Assembly: GCA_021234155.1 (NCBI GenBank)
Contig: JAJEKV010000041.1
Coordinates: forward strand, 9,569,018 to 9,633,017
Source of the DNA: Isoetes taiwanensis
Lineage: Eukaryota; Streptophyta; Lycopodiopsida; Isoetales; Isoetaceae
Length of the DNA stretch: 64,000 nucleotides
Reading direction: 5' to 3'
Position 1 is the first letter of the stretch. The number at the start of each line of letters is the position of its first letter. A model generated the notes under the pieces. The model was not told the DNA's origin and did no database searches. It worked only from the letters and a program-made list of their open reading frames with translations. The translations under genes and the position numbers were made by a program. This document shows, in pieces, positions 24,049 to 34,413 of this stretch.

Positions 24049-25510
24049 AAAACATGGCGCAGAAACAGGAACAGCAAGGACGGAATCAGGAGCTCACGAT
24101 ACTGCACGGACTGACGTCGATGTTGGTTCAGAGGCCCGAACTGCAGATGAACTGGAACTAGAGCTAGAACCAACAAATCGAAATGGTCTAATACGTCAAT
24201 CAATCTGTGGGTTATGTAGCTCGAGTCAGGCAGACCCAAAACTACCAGCGCATGTGGGCTAGCGATGAGATTGAAGGAAATGCTACAAGAAACTCCCTCG
24301 AACAAAACCTGAAGAGGCGCAGTACATTCTGTGACTGCACCCGAGGAGATCTCCCGTCCATCAATCACTTCGATAGAACTGGGATGCTCAACCTTGCTTC
24401 TAGGGATGGCGTGCTTACTGACAACCACATTATCCATAAATCAAGCATTTGCACCAAAAACAAGTTGCGCCAATGCTTCCAACCTTCCATCCTCTAATTT
24501 CAATGATATATAGATGAAAAATGCCTTGTCGACCTTACCTGATGGAATAAACATGTCAAGAAGTGTGGAAGGAGTCTAAAAAGGCGGCCAACCGACGAGA
24601 GACTCCTACTATTCGGATCCGCCCCTGAAGTTTTTCAATTGAATTGGACGCTTCACAGGGCATCTACGAGCAATATGACTAGTTCCTCCAGAGTAGAGGC
24701 AAAGGTTAGCACTATGCTGCTTCTCGATGGCAGATAAGGATCCTCAAACTGCCTGATCAATCTGCATAGGCTCAGGTCCGGACCTGGTTGGATTCTACAA
24801 ATGAGACCGGGGCAGGCATAGCTACATGTGCTTGTGTGATTGAAAAAATCTGACTACGTCTCTCTTGCCTACGTTGGAAGATCCGATTATCAGAGCGAAC
24901 TGCAAATCGGATGGCTTCTTCCAAAGTCTGAAGGTCCTCCATAGATAACAACATAGCTTTGACATCCTCACGTAACCCCCTTCGGAAATAATCTCAAAGT
25001 GCAACATCATCCCAGGCTATATCTACAGCAATGTGACAAAATTCCGATGCATATACGGAAGTTAGAGAGCCTTGCCTTAGATTGTAAAGTTTTGTGACTG
25101 CTGCACGGTGACAATCAGTGTCTCCAAACCATGCCTCAAGCTCTGCAATGAAAGCTGCAAAATCTTGCAACTCTGGGGCTCCTTTCTCCAATAATGGAGC
25201 AAACCAACTTAGAGCTGGCCATGTGAGGAGAGAACCAATCAGCCCAACTTGTTCCTGGGCCGTGGGATATCTATTGAGGGTGGAGCTGGATCACAAGCCT
25301 CATCTGATTGAAAAAACCATGAAGCTTGGACCAAGTGCCGTCAAACTTCTCTGCCAGGCTAATCTTAGGCTCTAATAGCCTCAATCCAGAGCTAGAAGCA
25401 TATTCATGTGAAGCAACATGTTCCTTAAGCTCTTTATTGTTCAATTGCAACTGTTGACATACTTGAACAAGCTATTGGACCTGCTGTAATAAAGTCAAAA
25501 CCTTCTCCAT
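24049..25510 (-). pseudogene. Chromovirus G1 gag and protease
   Basis: From an ATG at 25510, minus strand: a coiled-coil-like start, PKISLAEKFDG, the retrotransposon Gag domain (LEAWFGDTD near 25130 and SDNRIFQRRQERR near 24880), a zinc knuckle read as LCLYSGGTSHIARRCP near 24660-24710 (first cysteines partly lost), and the protease region with FMDNVVVSKHAIPRSK near 24410 in which the usual DSGA is degraded. Several in-frame stops are present (near 25470, 25270 and 25000). The 5' LTR follows 83 bp upstream. Copia inserted at 24043 separates it from RT. Confidence 0.88.
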
Positions 25511-25781
25511 AGATATAAAATCACCAAATATGAGCCAAAAAAAATGCTTAAGTCAAAGCAGGCAAGAACCAGTAAAGGATTCCAGTTCAAACTGTCATGA
25601 ACCTATGCGAAAACAAGGAAAATACTTGGAAAATATGCAAGAAAGATGCCAAGATCGGCGAAGAATCTAATATATGAACAAGGAGTACCATGGCCCGAAG
25701 GCAAACAGGAACACGAGACAGATGCCTAGAAGGCTCAAGACTGGCGTTGACCAAGAATGCTTCGACAAGAAGGAGGTGCCT

Positions 25782-25790
25782 CCTTATAAA
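25782..25790 (-). promoter_or_regulatory. TATA box in the G1 LTR
   Basis: Minus strand TTTATAAGG, 70 bp downstream of the heat-shock element and about 190 bp from the LTR end. Position and sequence suit the LTR core promoter. Confidence 0.55.
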
Positions 25791-25860
25791 TCTAGGCCAA
25801 CGGTCAAGATCGCGCACTCCAATAGATGAGATCACACCAAGTGTCACGCACGCATCTAGG

Positions 25861-25888
25861 TTCTAGAATATTCTAGAAGTTTCTAGAA
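25861..25888. promoter_or_regulatory. Perfect six-unit heat-shock element in the LTR
   Basis: Six triplets alternate TTC and GAA, each separated by exactly two bases, over 28 bp. This is the known binding consensus of heat-shock factors (three units are enough for trimer binding). It lies in the U3 part of the chromovirus LTR. A comparable arrangement is known to make the Arabidopsis copia element ONSEN heat-responsive; activity here is inference. Confidence 0.8.
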
Positions 25889-26083
25889 ACAGTCCCGCAT
25901 ATGAGAAAGACGTGAGGGAATGTCTTCAATAAGTATTGGTAGTGCACTTGGCAAAGGTATATGATTTGCAACTAGAAGGTTCCAAGTTTAAACCCTATCT
26001 TGTGCGACTACTCTTTGTATCCGTGTGACAACCATCTTTTGTATATACGGTATAATATTCGCATGATACGAATATCCATATGG

Positions 26084-26413
26084 TCGTTATAGGGTTAGGG
26101 TTTGGCCATTTATAGATTAGGGTTCCATGTCATGCCACGTGGATCCAATTGGGTGCGTCCATGTGGCGGGTGTTTGGCCATTTATAGATTAGGGTTCCAT
26201 GTCATGCCACGTGGATCCAATTGGGTGTGTCCATGTGGCGGGTGCCCAATAGGATGGGGCCATGTGCAAAATGGTCCATCCCTAAGTTTGGCTAAGTTAT
26301 GTGAATAACTCAGCCATGCTCCCTTTGGAGTACAGGCTACTAAAGTAGGCTTGTATGGTGACGTGGTCTATAAATATACATATTTATGCAGTATATTTTA
26401 GGTGGAGGTCACA
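26084..26413 (-). mobile_element. Gypsy LTR remnant (family Y), reverse orientation
   Basis: Ends in AGGTCACA at 26413, i.e. starts TGTGACCTCC on the minus strand, and parallels 7517-7800 throughout (including ACGTCACCATACAA and CATGGCCCCATCC). The G1 LTR begins immediately at 26083, so G1 may have inserted into this older LTR. The rest of the LTR was not found on the far side of G1. Confidence 0.75.
26101..26244. repeat. 72-bp tandem duplication covering the LTR TATA region
   Basis: 26101-26172 and 26173-26244 differ at only one or two bases. On the minus strand each copy holds CTATAAATGG, which corresponds to the TATA-like box at about 7757 in the related LTR. So the core promoter region of this LTR has been doubled. 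Confidence 0.9.
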
Positions 26414-28854
26414 GAAGGATGGCGTTCAAATGGATCTTCTGGTTCAAAACTCAAGTTTATTTTCATGATTTTTTAGTGCCTGGATATGCAAATCACATTG
26501 GCATGATCTACATGTAATGATTATGGGCATGCTAATTAGAGATGGTTATGTAGTGGTACGTTTAAACTAGAACATCTTATTTGGTAGGAGTAATTAACTA
26601 GAGCTTTGGCAACATTTAGAATCAAGCAATTCAATTTTGAATTTTCCAATGATAGGACCTACACAATGCTTCATAAAAGTGAAGACTTAAAATGGCAGGA
26701 AGGCAATTGAAGGTTTGACGGAAATGCAATTCTGATAGTCTTATCAAGAGCAACCAACAACTTGCAACTTGATATATAATAAGTTTCCATTTAATTGAGA
26801 AAACAGTACTTGTAGAGAATTAACACTTTGATAAAAGGAACACCGTTCTTTTTTAGATTCCAAGTGTACTAGCATCGCAAATTATTTAGTGAAATTTTAA
26901 GTGGAAGCATTGCTGTCTACTCAAATTGAAGCATAGGATGAAATCTTAAGTATTTTTGCTGTTATGCATTATTAATATGTTATAGTTTGAAATGGTTCAA
27001 ATTGAAGCATACGATGACTCTGAAGTATTTTTTGTTGTTATGCATTATTAATTGTGTTATAGTTTGAAATGGCCTGGTGCGAGGATTTAGGTGTTCTAGC
27101 AGTTCTATATAGCATAAATGTTGGATTTATAGAATATCTAGCAGTTATAAAGTATTATTATTTTATGTGGCATATGTGGAATAAGATTCCTAACATTGTA
27201 AGGTATTTCTTGTACACTTATATTGGCTAGAAAACAATGATGAAACGCTCCAAATTGAACTTTAAAAGTTGTACAAACATAAGAAATAAATGTCAATACA
27301 AGAATTTCCATAGCAGATAAAGTCTAGACTTTAATCAAGTGGAAGATAACTTAAGGGCTTTATTAGATGATATTTCACCAAATAAAAACACATGACCTCT
27401 ATCTTTCCATAGGTTTAGCCATCTTTAATTTTAGCATAAAGTTTTTAATGCCCTTAAAATTTACCATATACAAGAAACTTATCGCAACGGCCAAGGCCGC
27501 CGCGAATGTTTCGTCAAGGCTGGTGCTTTCTCACAATTGAATTTTGGATTTAGTGTTTGAAACTCGTTTAGATCTTTAAAATTTTAGTGCTCTCCAGGTC
27601 TCTGATTAAGGCTTCCTGTGAAAACTTCTAGTTGTTAAAGACAACTGCCTACTGGGAACTCAACATATTTTGATCATGACAACCACAGACAAATATTTAG
27701 TTTGCATGTTGTAAGTACAAATGTAATATAATATTGACAATAAACATGAAATGATTTACACCTTTTAATTAAGTTTTAGATGGCTTTAAGTCAGCAATTT
27801 GGTTCAATAAGGATTTGTATCTAACATCCTTTGCTTCTTCCTATTCATGTATTCATTTTGCATGACGACGAGGCAAGATATTGAACGTGGCATGTGCATG
27901 TGCTGCACTCGGAGCACATGTGAATTGACTACAACTATTGTCCAAAATAGTCTCCCTAAATTCTCAATAGAGCACTATATTATACAATGTGCCAATGCCC
28001 AACATTAAAGGAAAGGGAAATGTTTTGGCCCTTCAATTCCAATAATTATTGTAAAAGAGCCATAACCATATGCTGGTGTATACCCTAGGGTGTTTCTATA
28101 TTCTTGTTTTATTCATACTCATGCTATGTGTATTTGTACATGCGTTGGAATTATGTCATAAAAGTTAACTAACGCAGTGTTGTTTGAGAAATTCTGAAAG
28201 TTGCCATTGGTCTGTTGGCTAAGCTTCGAGCGACTTGATTCTTCCGAGTTCAGTGGTGTTGTTTTACTCATATTGTATCACTTTCCAAGATGTTTCCTTC
28301 ATTTTCTTCTTTTACCTTCTTTTCTTATTGATAGATATTTTAGTTCTGGCTCATTTTTTCACAGTTGATATTATCACTCCATTATTCGCTTCAACCTTTT
28401 GCCATGCTTGCACATATGGGTTTGGTTCATAACAAAACATGGTCATATTCATGGATTTGTTTGTTTTCATCCCCATTGTTCCTTTCTCATATGTTTTGTC
28501 ATGGTCATATTCATGGATTTGTTTGTTTTCATCCCCATTGTTCCTTTCCCATTTTTTACTGCATTATTTCATTGCCCATTTTCTGCATTTTGGTCATTTT
28601 ATGCATTTCGTTTACTGCATTATTTCATTGCCCATTTTCTGCATTTTGGTCATTTTATGCATTTCGTTGTTACGACACTTTGGCACAATTCCTTTTGCCA
28701 TGCTTGCACATATGGGTTTGGTTCAGAATACTTTTGCCATGCTTGCACATATGGGTTTGGTTCAAAATATCTAAAAAGTACACATCAGTTGGACAAAAAA
28801 GTAGTTGCACACTAACATGGCATTTACTACAACACATGACAAATCACATTTTAA
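26414..28854. other. AT-rich stretch without genes, with short tandem duplications
   Basis: A 76-bp imperfect tandem duplication is at 26922-26997 and 26998-27073. Three further local duplications cluster at 28397-28764 (listed separately). No frame with recognisable similarity; the plus-strand frames at 28235-28910 are hydrophobic because of T-rich repeats. Confidence 0.5.
28397..28764. repeat. Interleaved cluster of short tandem and spaced repeats
   Basis: A 33-bp phrase (TTTTGCCATGCTTGCACATA and what follows) occurs at 28397-28429, 28693-28725 and 28732-28764. Between them lie a 62-bp tandem pair (from 28439 and 28501) and a 56-bp tandem pair (28555-28610 and 28611-28666). Confidence 0.9.
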
Positions 28855-29744
28855 ACTATTTGCAATCCCTACAAAATACATTTGTAAGTGGTGCTCAGAA
28901 GAAAATATGAATCTGTATGAAGTGATAGTGCTTACAATGATTTGCTGATATGGATGTGTATTAAAATTAGTAAATGTACGTGATGATTCTTTTGTAAAAA
29001 AAAATACTACAGCCCAACTTTAGCACTGGTGATCTTTAGGCAGACAATGATCATAAGAGAATCAAAGATAACAGCATGGTAAACCATGGCTTCTGTAAAT
29101 CTGGACATAGTCAAATCTTTCTAGTGCCTTCAGCCACAATAGAATCATCCATCAGGTTAAAGCGCCGGAAGAAACGATTTACAATCAACACTTCATCTTC
29201 TTTAAAAAAAAGCACAGAAGGATCAGTTTGTTCAAAAGGATCAATTTGTTCCCATTTCCCAGAAACATTGATATTTGAAGGAAAGTCCCTTGTTAACGGA
29301 AATGCATATCTATAATCACTCCATGAGTTGAAAACCTGGAGGAAGCATGTCTATTCCAGTTAACCTAAAATGAGGAGGCCCTTCTAGCAGCTTGCTCAAT
29401 TCATCAATTGCCATATAAAGGCTAGTACCAGAGAAATCAGACTGGCATTCCTTTGTGTTGATGAATTAAAAGCCATATTGTATAATTGCCATATAAAGGC
29501 TAGTACCAGAGAAATCACCACTCAGGCCCTCTTCATCAGATAAAACTTTTACTCATGTCATGCTGAGCTTTTTACTAAAGCATGCATTGCACATGCCTTT
29601 GCAGCTAAAACTAACGACATCACATTTAAAGATCAATTTGCACAGATTACAGAGCAAACACTGGCAATACTAAAGCCAGAATCTGGAAGGAAACTGGCAT
29701 GCCAAGGTAAAACACGTCTCAAATGCCGTCACTAATCTGTGACG
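28855..29744. repeat. 0.9-kb direct repeat, left copy
   Basis: Matches 34412-35311 almost base for base apart from small indels. Its ends read ACTATTTGC and CTAATCTGTGACG. The pair flanks a 4.7-kb block containing a deleted copia element. The right copy starts beside a PBS-like GTATCGAGC, which would fit an LTR role. However, the ends are not TG..CA, no target duplication was found, and the repeat carries gene-like coding sequence, so a segmental duplication or carried passenger sequence is equally possible. Confidence 0.85.
29111..29445 (-). pseudogene. Host-gene-like fragment in the left direct repeat
   Basis: Minus strand: SDFSGTSLYMAIDELSKL continues to GIDMLPPG, then after a one-base frame change in a T run reads on as WSDYRYAFPLTRDFPSN, EQIDPFEQTDP and VNRFFRRFNLMDDS before a stop at 29111. 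The residue composition and unbroken sense over about 110 codons look like a real protein exon, not a transposon product. I do not recognise the family. A 31-base piece of it is also repeated at about 29485-29515. The right repeat holds the same fragment with the same frame change. Confidence 0.45.
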
Positions 29745-31273
29745 CCCGGGAACTATGATCTTTCATATGATCCTAATTAAGGTTGGGATAGAGCTACGAT
29801 AAATAGGCTCTAAGAAAACCAAAAACCCTGATTTACTCTTGTGAAGCATCTTCTGATCTAGCCGTCTTCTGATCTAACCTAAGCCACAGTCTAGAACGGC
29901 CATCGAATTTTGAAAAGCGGCTGTTCTTGTAGATAAGAGTCGAATGGCTTCTTAAACCACATCCAACTCAAATTATCCTATTATGCCGGAACTATGATCT
30001 TAATTAAGGCTAAATAGAGCTACGATAAATAGGAGCTATTTTTTAGATCGTCATAAGGCGATGATCCATACCTTTGTGCAGCAACTTCTGCTCCCATTTT
30101 CTTTCGCACTTGTGTGCCTGCAGATCTAACCTGCACGCATGCATGCCTGCCTTCCAGAGCATATAAACTTTGCTGTTAGATTTGGGTTTGCTCTGCTTTC
30201 AGCGACCTCTTCTCGTTTGATACCAGCCGCTTCTCAGATCTGCTTTTCATAGGTAGGACAAAACAGTATTTTGCCATATGCTGCATCTGTCAAAAACTTG
30301 CAAAGCACATAGGCAATCTAAAAACCATGGCGAAGCTTCCTTTTAACGGCCAAGTTTCGCAGACGCATAAACAGAATCATCACAAACAATGTGCCTATAC
30401 GTACCTGATTTCCTCGGGTCAGGAATTGATGCCATTTTTATGTGCCATGGCTGGCATTGAATCCAAGTAAACTCCCTGTTTATCTCCATAATCACAATGA
30501 AAAATTGAGCCAGTTTAACAAAGACCACTGCACATAAGCCTCCGTTCCTTTCCCTAACATACTGACGATTCGGTTCAAGCTCAAATTGGATCATTAATTT
30601 CATTCCTTTCATCTATTTCTAGTACCTGATAACCTGTGCAACTCCAAGAGAATCTAGAACAGCTTTATTTTCAATTTGAGTTCGTCTAACTCGGAATAGA
30701 ACAACTTTGTTTTCAAACATCAAACTCATAAATATTTCTACTCAAGCACAACGTAGTAAAGCTTAGAGGTTTTGCAGAGCTTAGAGCCCTTCTTTTCTCT
30801 GTTCTACCTCAGAACACTTTCTTTTCAATTATCTAGTTCAGATAGAACGGCTTTATTTTCAATCATTCTAACTCAAAATATTTCCACTCACAATTTAGAC
30901 CTTCCGTAGAAGGTAAGATTCACGGCAAGGTAGAGTCTAATAGAGCTTCGACCATTTCTTTTTCAAAACTAGCAGAGTTGAAAGCCTCTAATCAATGACC
31001 CAGATTAGCAGAGTTAAAATCATCTGAGACAATCAGCTCTACAAACCAATCACAATCTGCTACAATCTCTGGCTCCTTCCCATTGAAGAGCAAAATTTGA
31101 TTTTGTTCATTGTGCCCAGCGCCCAAGTTCCATACAGATCCAGAGATCTGTCATCCCATTTCGATGAAAACACGTGCGCCCAGACTTGCACATACGATTC
31201 CGAAAAGTGTAGCAGCTCTCTTACTCTAAATCGTCACACTGTGTCAACAAAGCTCCGAAAAGCTGCCCTCCAT
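29745..31273. other. Unassigned stretch, possible leader of a broken gene (minus strand)
   Basis: Two related phrases ('ggaactatgatct...gagctacgataaatag') occur near 29750-29810 and 29990-30035. On the minus strand an ATG at about 30442 reads MASIPDPRKS directly into a good splice-donor sequence (CAG/GTACGT) at about 30408. This lies downstream of the promoter-like region at 31274-31366 and upstream of the gene-like fragment at 29111-29445, so the pieces could belong to one old minus-strand gene. That link is inference only. Confidence 0.25.
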
Positions 31274-31366
31274 CTTTTATACGAAGCCAAGGAGAATCCT
31301 GGAGGATTCTAGAACCTGTGGCATAAGCTTCTAGCACCTTCTATGCCGTACGAAGAATCTTCTAGC
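31274..31366 (-). promoter_or_regulatory. Heat-shock-like promoter region (minus strand)
   Basis: TATAAAAG on the minus strand at 31274-31281. Upstream of it within 85 bp are several heat-shock-element units: GAA..TTCnnGAA at 31294-31314, TTCnnGCAnnTTC at 31329-31341 (one base from a perfect three-unit site) and GAAnnTTC at 31355-31362. Close spacing of such units to a TATA box is typical of plant heat-shock promoters. No intact gene follows. Confidence 0.4.
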
Positions 31367-31542
31367 GCAAACTACTTATTTCTAAAAGATTTAAGAGCTT
31401 ACACCTGTCTAACTCTAACCAATAATATTTAAATATTTAAAGAATTAGTTATGTTTAATCTAGCCCCTTATCCTCCATATTACAATTATATATTAGAGAT
31501 ATATCGGATATCATATCATATCATAATATTCTATTCTAACTA

Positions 31543-31710
31543 AATATAAGATTACTAGCAAAAAAAAAAATTGGAAATGGTTTTCGGGTTGGGTTTTCTG
31601 GAGACGTTTTCCGGCGATAGGCTGAGGTTAGGAACGGAGGGGTGGGCTTGGGGAAAGGAGGCTTGGAGCAGATGGATTCAGCCGGAGACAGAGCGGCAGG
31701 TAAGGCGGGG
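31543..31710. repeat. Dispersed repeat, copy 2 (partner 4717-4890)
   Basis: Shares the ATAAGATTACTAG start, A run and the following GC-richer text with 4717-4890. On the minus strand both keep a peptide with SKPPFPKPT. Confidence 0.55.
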
Positions 31711-31939
31711 CCTGAGGAAAGGGCTCTGTTGTGGTCACTTATGTTTTTTTGGTTGTCTAAGTAAAATCGGAATAAATTAGGGGCAAGCAAGGAGTATACG
31801 AAACAAGGGTTTGGGATAACGAACAAAAGAGAGATATATTATTGAATAGAAAAGTTACATATAGGCTGACATACGTCACGCCTCTTCAGGATGGTAACAA
31901 CTACTTATGATGTGGCTGCCATGTAGGCATACGTCCTTG

Positions 31940-32289
31940 CTAACCTGGAGACATATATTCTTCACTCCCACTTGTTTGCGGGTCGGCTAACTCTTCACCT
32001 ATCTTCAGAACACCAAGTGCTGATCTATGCTTCTCAAACTTTTCTTTGGACAATGGCTTGGTGAATACATCAGCCACCATTTCTTCTGTACCAACATATT
32101 CTAGTTTGAGAACCTCATTCTGCACTTGCTCTCTTATGAAGTGAAACTGAGTCTCGATGTGTTTTGTCCTTGAATGATATTTAGGATTCCTAGTTAATGC
32201 AATAGAACCCTGATTGTCACTGTAAATGATTGTCGGGCCATCCACACTTGCATGATGCAGCAGGCCTTCAACAAATCTGCGTAGCCAAA
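31940..32289 (-). pseudogene. Copia-2 RNase H C-terminal end, fused to integrase by deletion
   Basis: Minus strand: EAIWLRRFVEGLLHH, then YSDNQGSIALTRNP and TKHIETQFHFIRE, ending ADVFTKPLS: the last third of a copia RNase H domain. It is joined straight to the integrase at about 32290 with the whole RT and most of RNase H missing. At the join the sequence GCGGAAGCAATTTGG can be read both as the integrase (RKQF) and as RNase H (AEAIW), pointing to recombination between short similar sequences. Confidence 0.85.
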
Positions 32290-33016
32290 TTGCTTCCGCA
32301 ACCCTGCTTTAGCTAACATACAGCGGACGACTTCAACAAGTGTCCTATTCATCCTCTCGGCAAGGCCATTTTGCTGTGGTGTATAAGGATTAGTGACCTG
32401 TTGTTGGATCCCTTGCTGCTGACAGTAGGCCTTGAAGTCATTGGATGTGTACTCTCCTCCGCCATCACTACGAAGGACTTGAATATGGCGTCCAGTCTCC
32501 ACTCTAACTCTTGCATGATAGATTTTAAACTTTGCAAGAGCCTCGGACTTTCTGGTTATCAAATAGACAACTACCCTGCGTGAGAAGTCATCAATAAAGG
32601 TAATAAAGTACCTTTTACGCCCAAAGGATTCCACTGGCATTGGTCCACAAATGTCACTGTGAACTCGATCTAAGATTGCAGCAGCTCGCTCACTTTGCCC
32701 TTTAGGAAATGACATCCGGTGATGCTTGCCAAGGAGACAAGCATTACGCATCATATGATATTGCCGGTTAATAGCTTGACAGGGTTAGGCCTTCTACCAA
32801 TGCTCTTCGATGCATTTCCACTATTGCTTTCTGATTGAAGTGTCCAAGCCGCTTGTGCCAAAGGTCTAGTTGCACATTTTCTCCTTGGGCCATCAGCATA
32901 GAGTCTGCTCCAATAGTTTCTGGTACTACAACATGGGCATCTAAACGGTACAATGATGAATACCGGACTCCAGTTGCCACCAGTTGAGCAGATGGTTCTC
33001 TGATAGAACTTGGCAT
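32290..33016 (-). pseudogene. Copia-2 integrase portion
   Basis: Minus strand: DLWHKRLGHFNQKA and ACLLGKHHR (zinc finger), RVHSDICGP (first Asp), LRSDGGGEYTSNDF (second Asp) and TPYTPQQNGLAERMNRT-like text (Glu). A frame change near 32760 separates the zinc finger from the core. Belongs to the same element as 32941-34192. Confidence 0.88.
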
Positions 33017-34192
33017 CCATTTCGTTGGAACAGTACAGAGTATCCCAAATCTGCTAGAACTCCTAATGATAGCAATGTCTTTGTAATGCCAGGTACAAAC
33101 AATACATTCTGGACTGTTCTAGTGATGCCTTGAGCAAGAACAATTTTTAGACTCCCTATTCCGGTAATAACATGGCTGTAATCATCTCCAAGCATGACTT
33201 TCCTTACTCCTGTGACAGGCTGCCAACTGTGAAAGTAATTCTCTCTTGGACACATGTGTTGAGTAGCTCCAGAATCCATCCAAATGACCTCTTGCTCTTG
33301 AACCACAGCCTTACTCTCACAAGAAACCATGAGACATGATTCGTCATCCATCTCAACATTAAAGGCCTTTTCTTTTCCCTTATCTTGCCTAGCCCTACAC
33401 TCTCTTGCATAATGCCCAGGCTTTTTACAGAAATTACATACTCCTTTAATTCTACGAGGCCTTGGTTTCTTGGAGGTAAACGGCTTACCACTTAAGGATG
33501 CCGGGCTGGATTTGGCATGAAGATTACTGCTACTTGCTTCTGCCCTGTAATTCTTGACTCCACCAGCATCCTTAATCCGCCTTGTGCCTTGTGGCCGCTG
33601 CTTCACAAACATTGCGACTGAGTCTTCATCTCCTTCCTTCATTCTTCTTTCTTCCTCAAGGAGAGATGCTATTACTTGATCAAGAGACAAGCCTTGAACA
33701 ATTTGCAATGTTGTGACTATATGAGAATAAGACGGTGGGAGGCTATGGAATAGAACTGCTTTAGCATCATCTTCTGATACTGCTGCATTTATGCCAGCCA
33801 ATTGATGAAGGATGGACCGCAGGCTGCTTACATGCTCCGTCAAATTTCCTCCTTCTTCCATGCGCAATTCAAAAAGTTTTCTCTTCAAGAGGACCTTAGA
33901 ATGTTTGGCTTGAGATCCAAACAACTGCTCCAATGTTCCCCAAACTTCTCTTGCACTCTTGGAAAAATCTACATGATGCACCTGGGAATCTCCTAATCCA
34001 AGACCAATCATGGCTAATGCTCTACGATCCTTGATTGACCATTTGTCAAATTCTGCCCCTGCTGCTGGCTTTGGGTCTGCCCCATCTAAGATCTTTTTCA
34101 ATCAAATGGAATTTCAGCTTTACTTGCCAAGTATGAAAATTCTTCCCATTGAATTTCTCAATGACATACCTTCCTGCTGCAAGCTGCTCCAT
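32941..34192 (-). pseudogene. Copia-2 gag and protease
   Basis: The natural ATG is at 34192 (MEQLAAGRYVIEKFNGKNF); a frame change near 34100 leads into the 386-codon frame. It reads the copia Gag domain (SLPPSYSHIVTTLQ, LLEEERRM), one CCHC zinc knuckle (CNFCKKPGHYAREC), and the protease active site WMDSGATQHMC. Over 200 bp lie between the ATG and a PBS-like GTATCGAGC at 34405-34413. Confidence 0.9.
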
Positions 34193-34404
34193 TGAATTGC
34201 CTTGTAAGGAATGAAGCAGATTAGTTTAGTCTTTGGAACACCGAAATTCTCTGGCCTCCAACGTTTCTCCAGCCACCACCACCGATTCTTCTGCAAGAGG
34301 TCTTCCGGCTCCTTATCTTCTGAGAAACCCTATGGATTGCTCTCTGCACCCTTAAAGCAATCAATAGCTTTCGCTGCTGTGCTTTCTTGCCCATCGGATC
34401 TTTA

Positions 34405-34413
34405 GCTCGATAC
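34405..34413 (-). promoter_or_regulatory. Possible primer-binding site of copia-2
   Basis: Minus strand GTATCGAGC resembles part of the tRNA-Met complementary site. It touches the start of the right 0.9-kb repeat, which would then be in the LTR position. The match is short and imperfect. Confidence 0.35.

Larger units (their letters stand above)
25593..26083 (-). repeat. 5' LTR of chromovirus G1
   Basis: Minus-strand LTR starting as TATAACGACC (expected TGTGACGACC) at 26083 and ending GTTCATGACA at 25593. A shorter relative, with the same two ends, is at 61066-61420. It holds a six-unit heat-shock element at 25861-25888 and a TATA box 70 bp downstream (25782-25790). I could not recognise the primer-binding site next to it, nor a matching 3' LTR below 14110. 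Confidence 0.8.

Noticed and set aside
28235-28910. Hydrophobic plus-strand frames resembling membrane proteins
   Set aside because: They come from T-rich tandem duplications; three overlapping frames are open at once and none has family resemblance.
29725-29745. CACTA-like terminus (inverted GTCAC/GTGAC at the repeat end)
   Set aside because: Only one such end was seen, without a partner terminus, a three-base duplication or a transposase.
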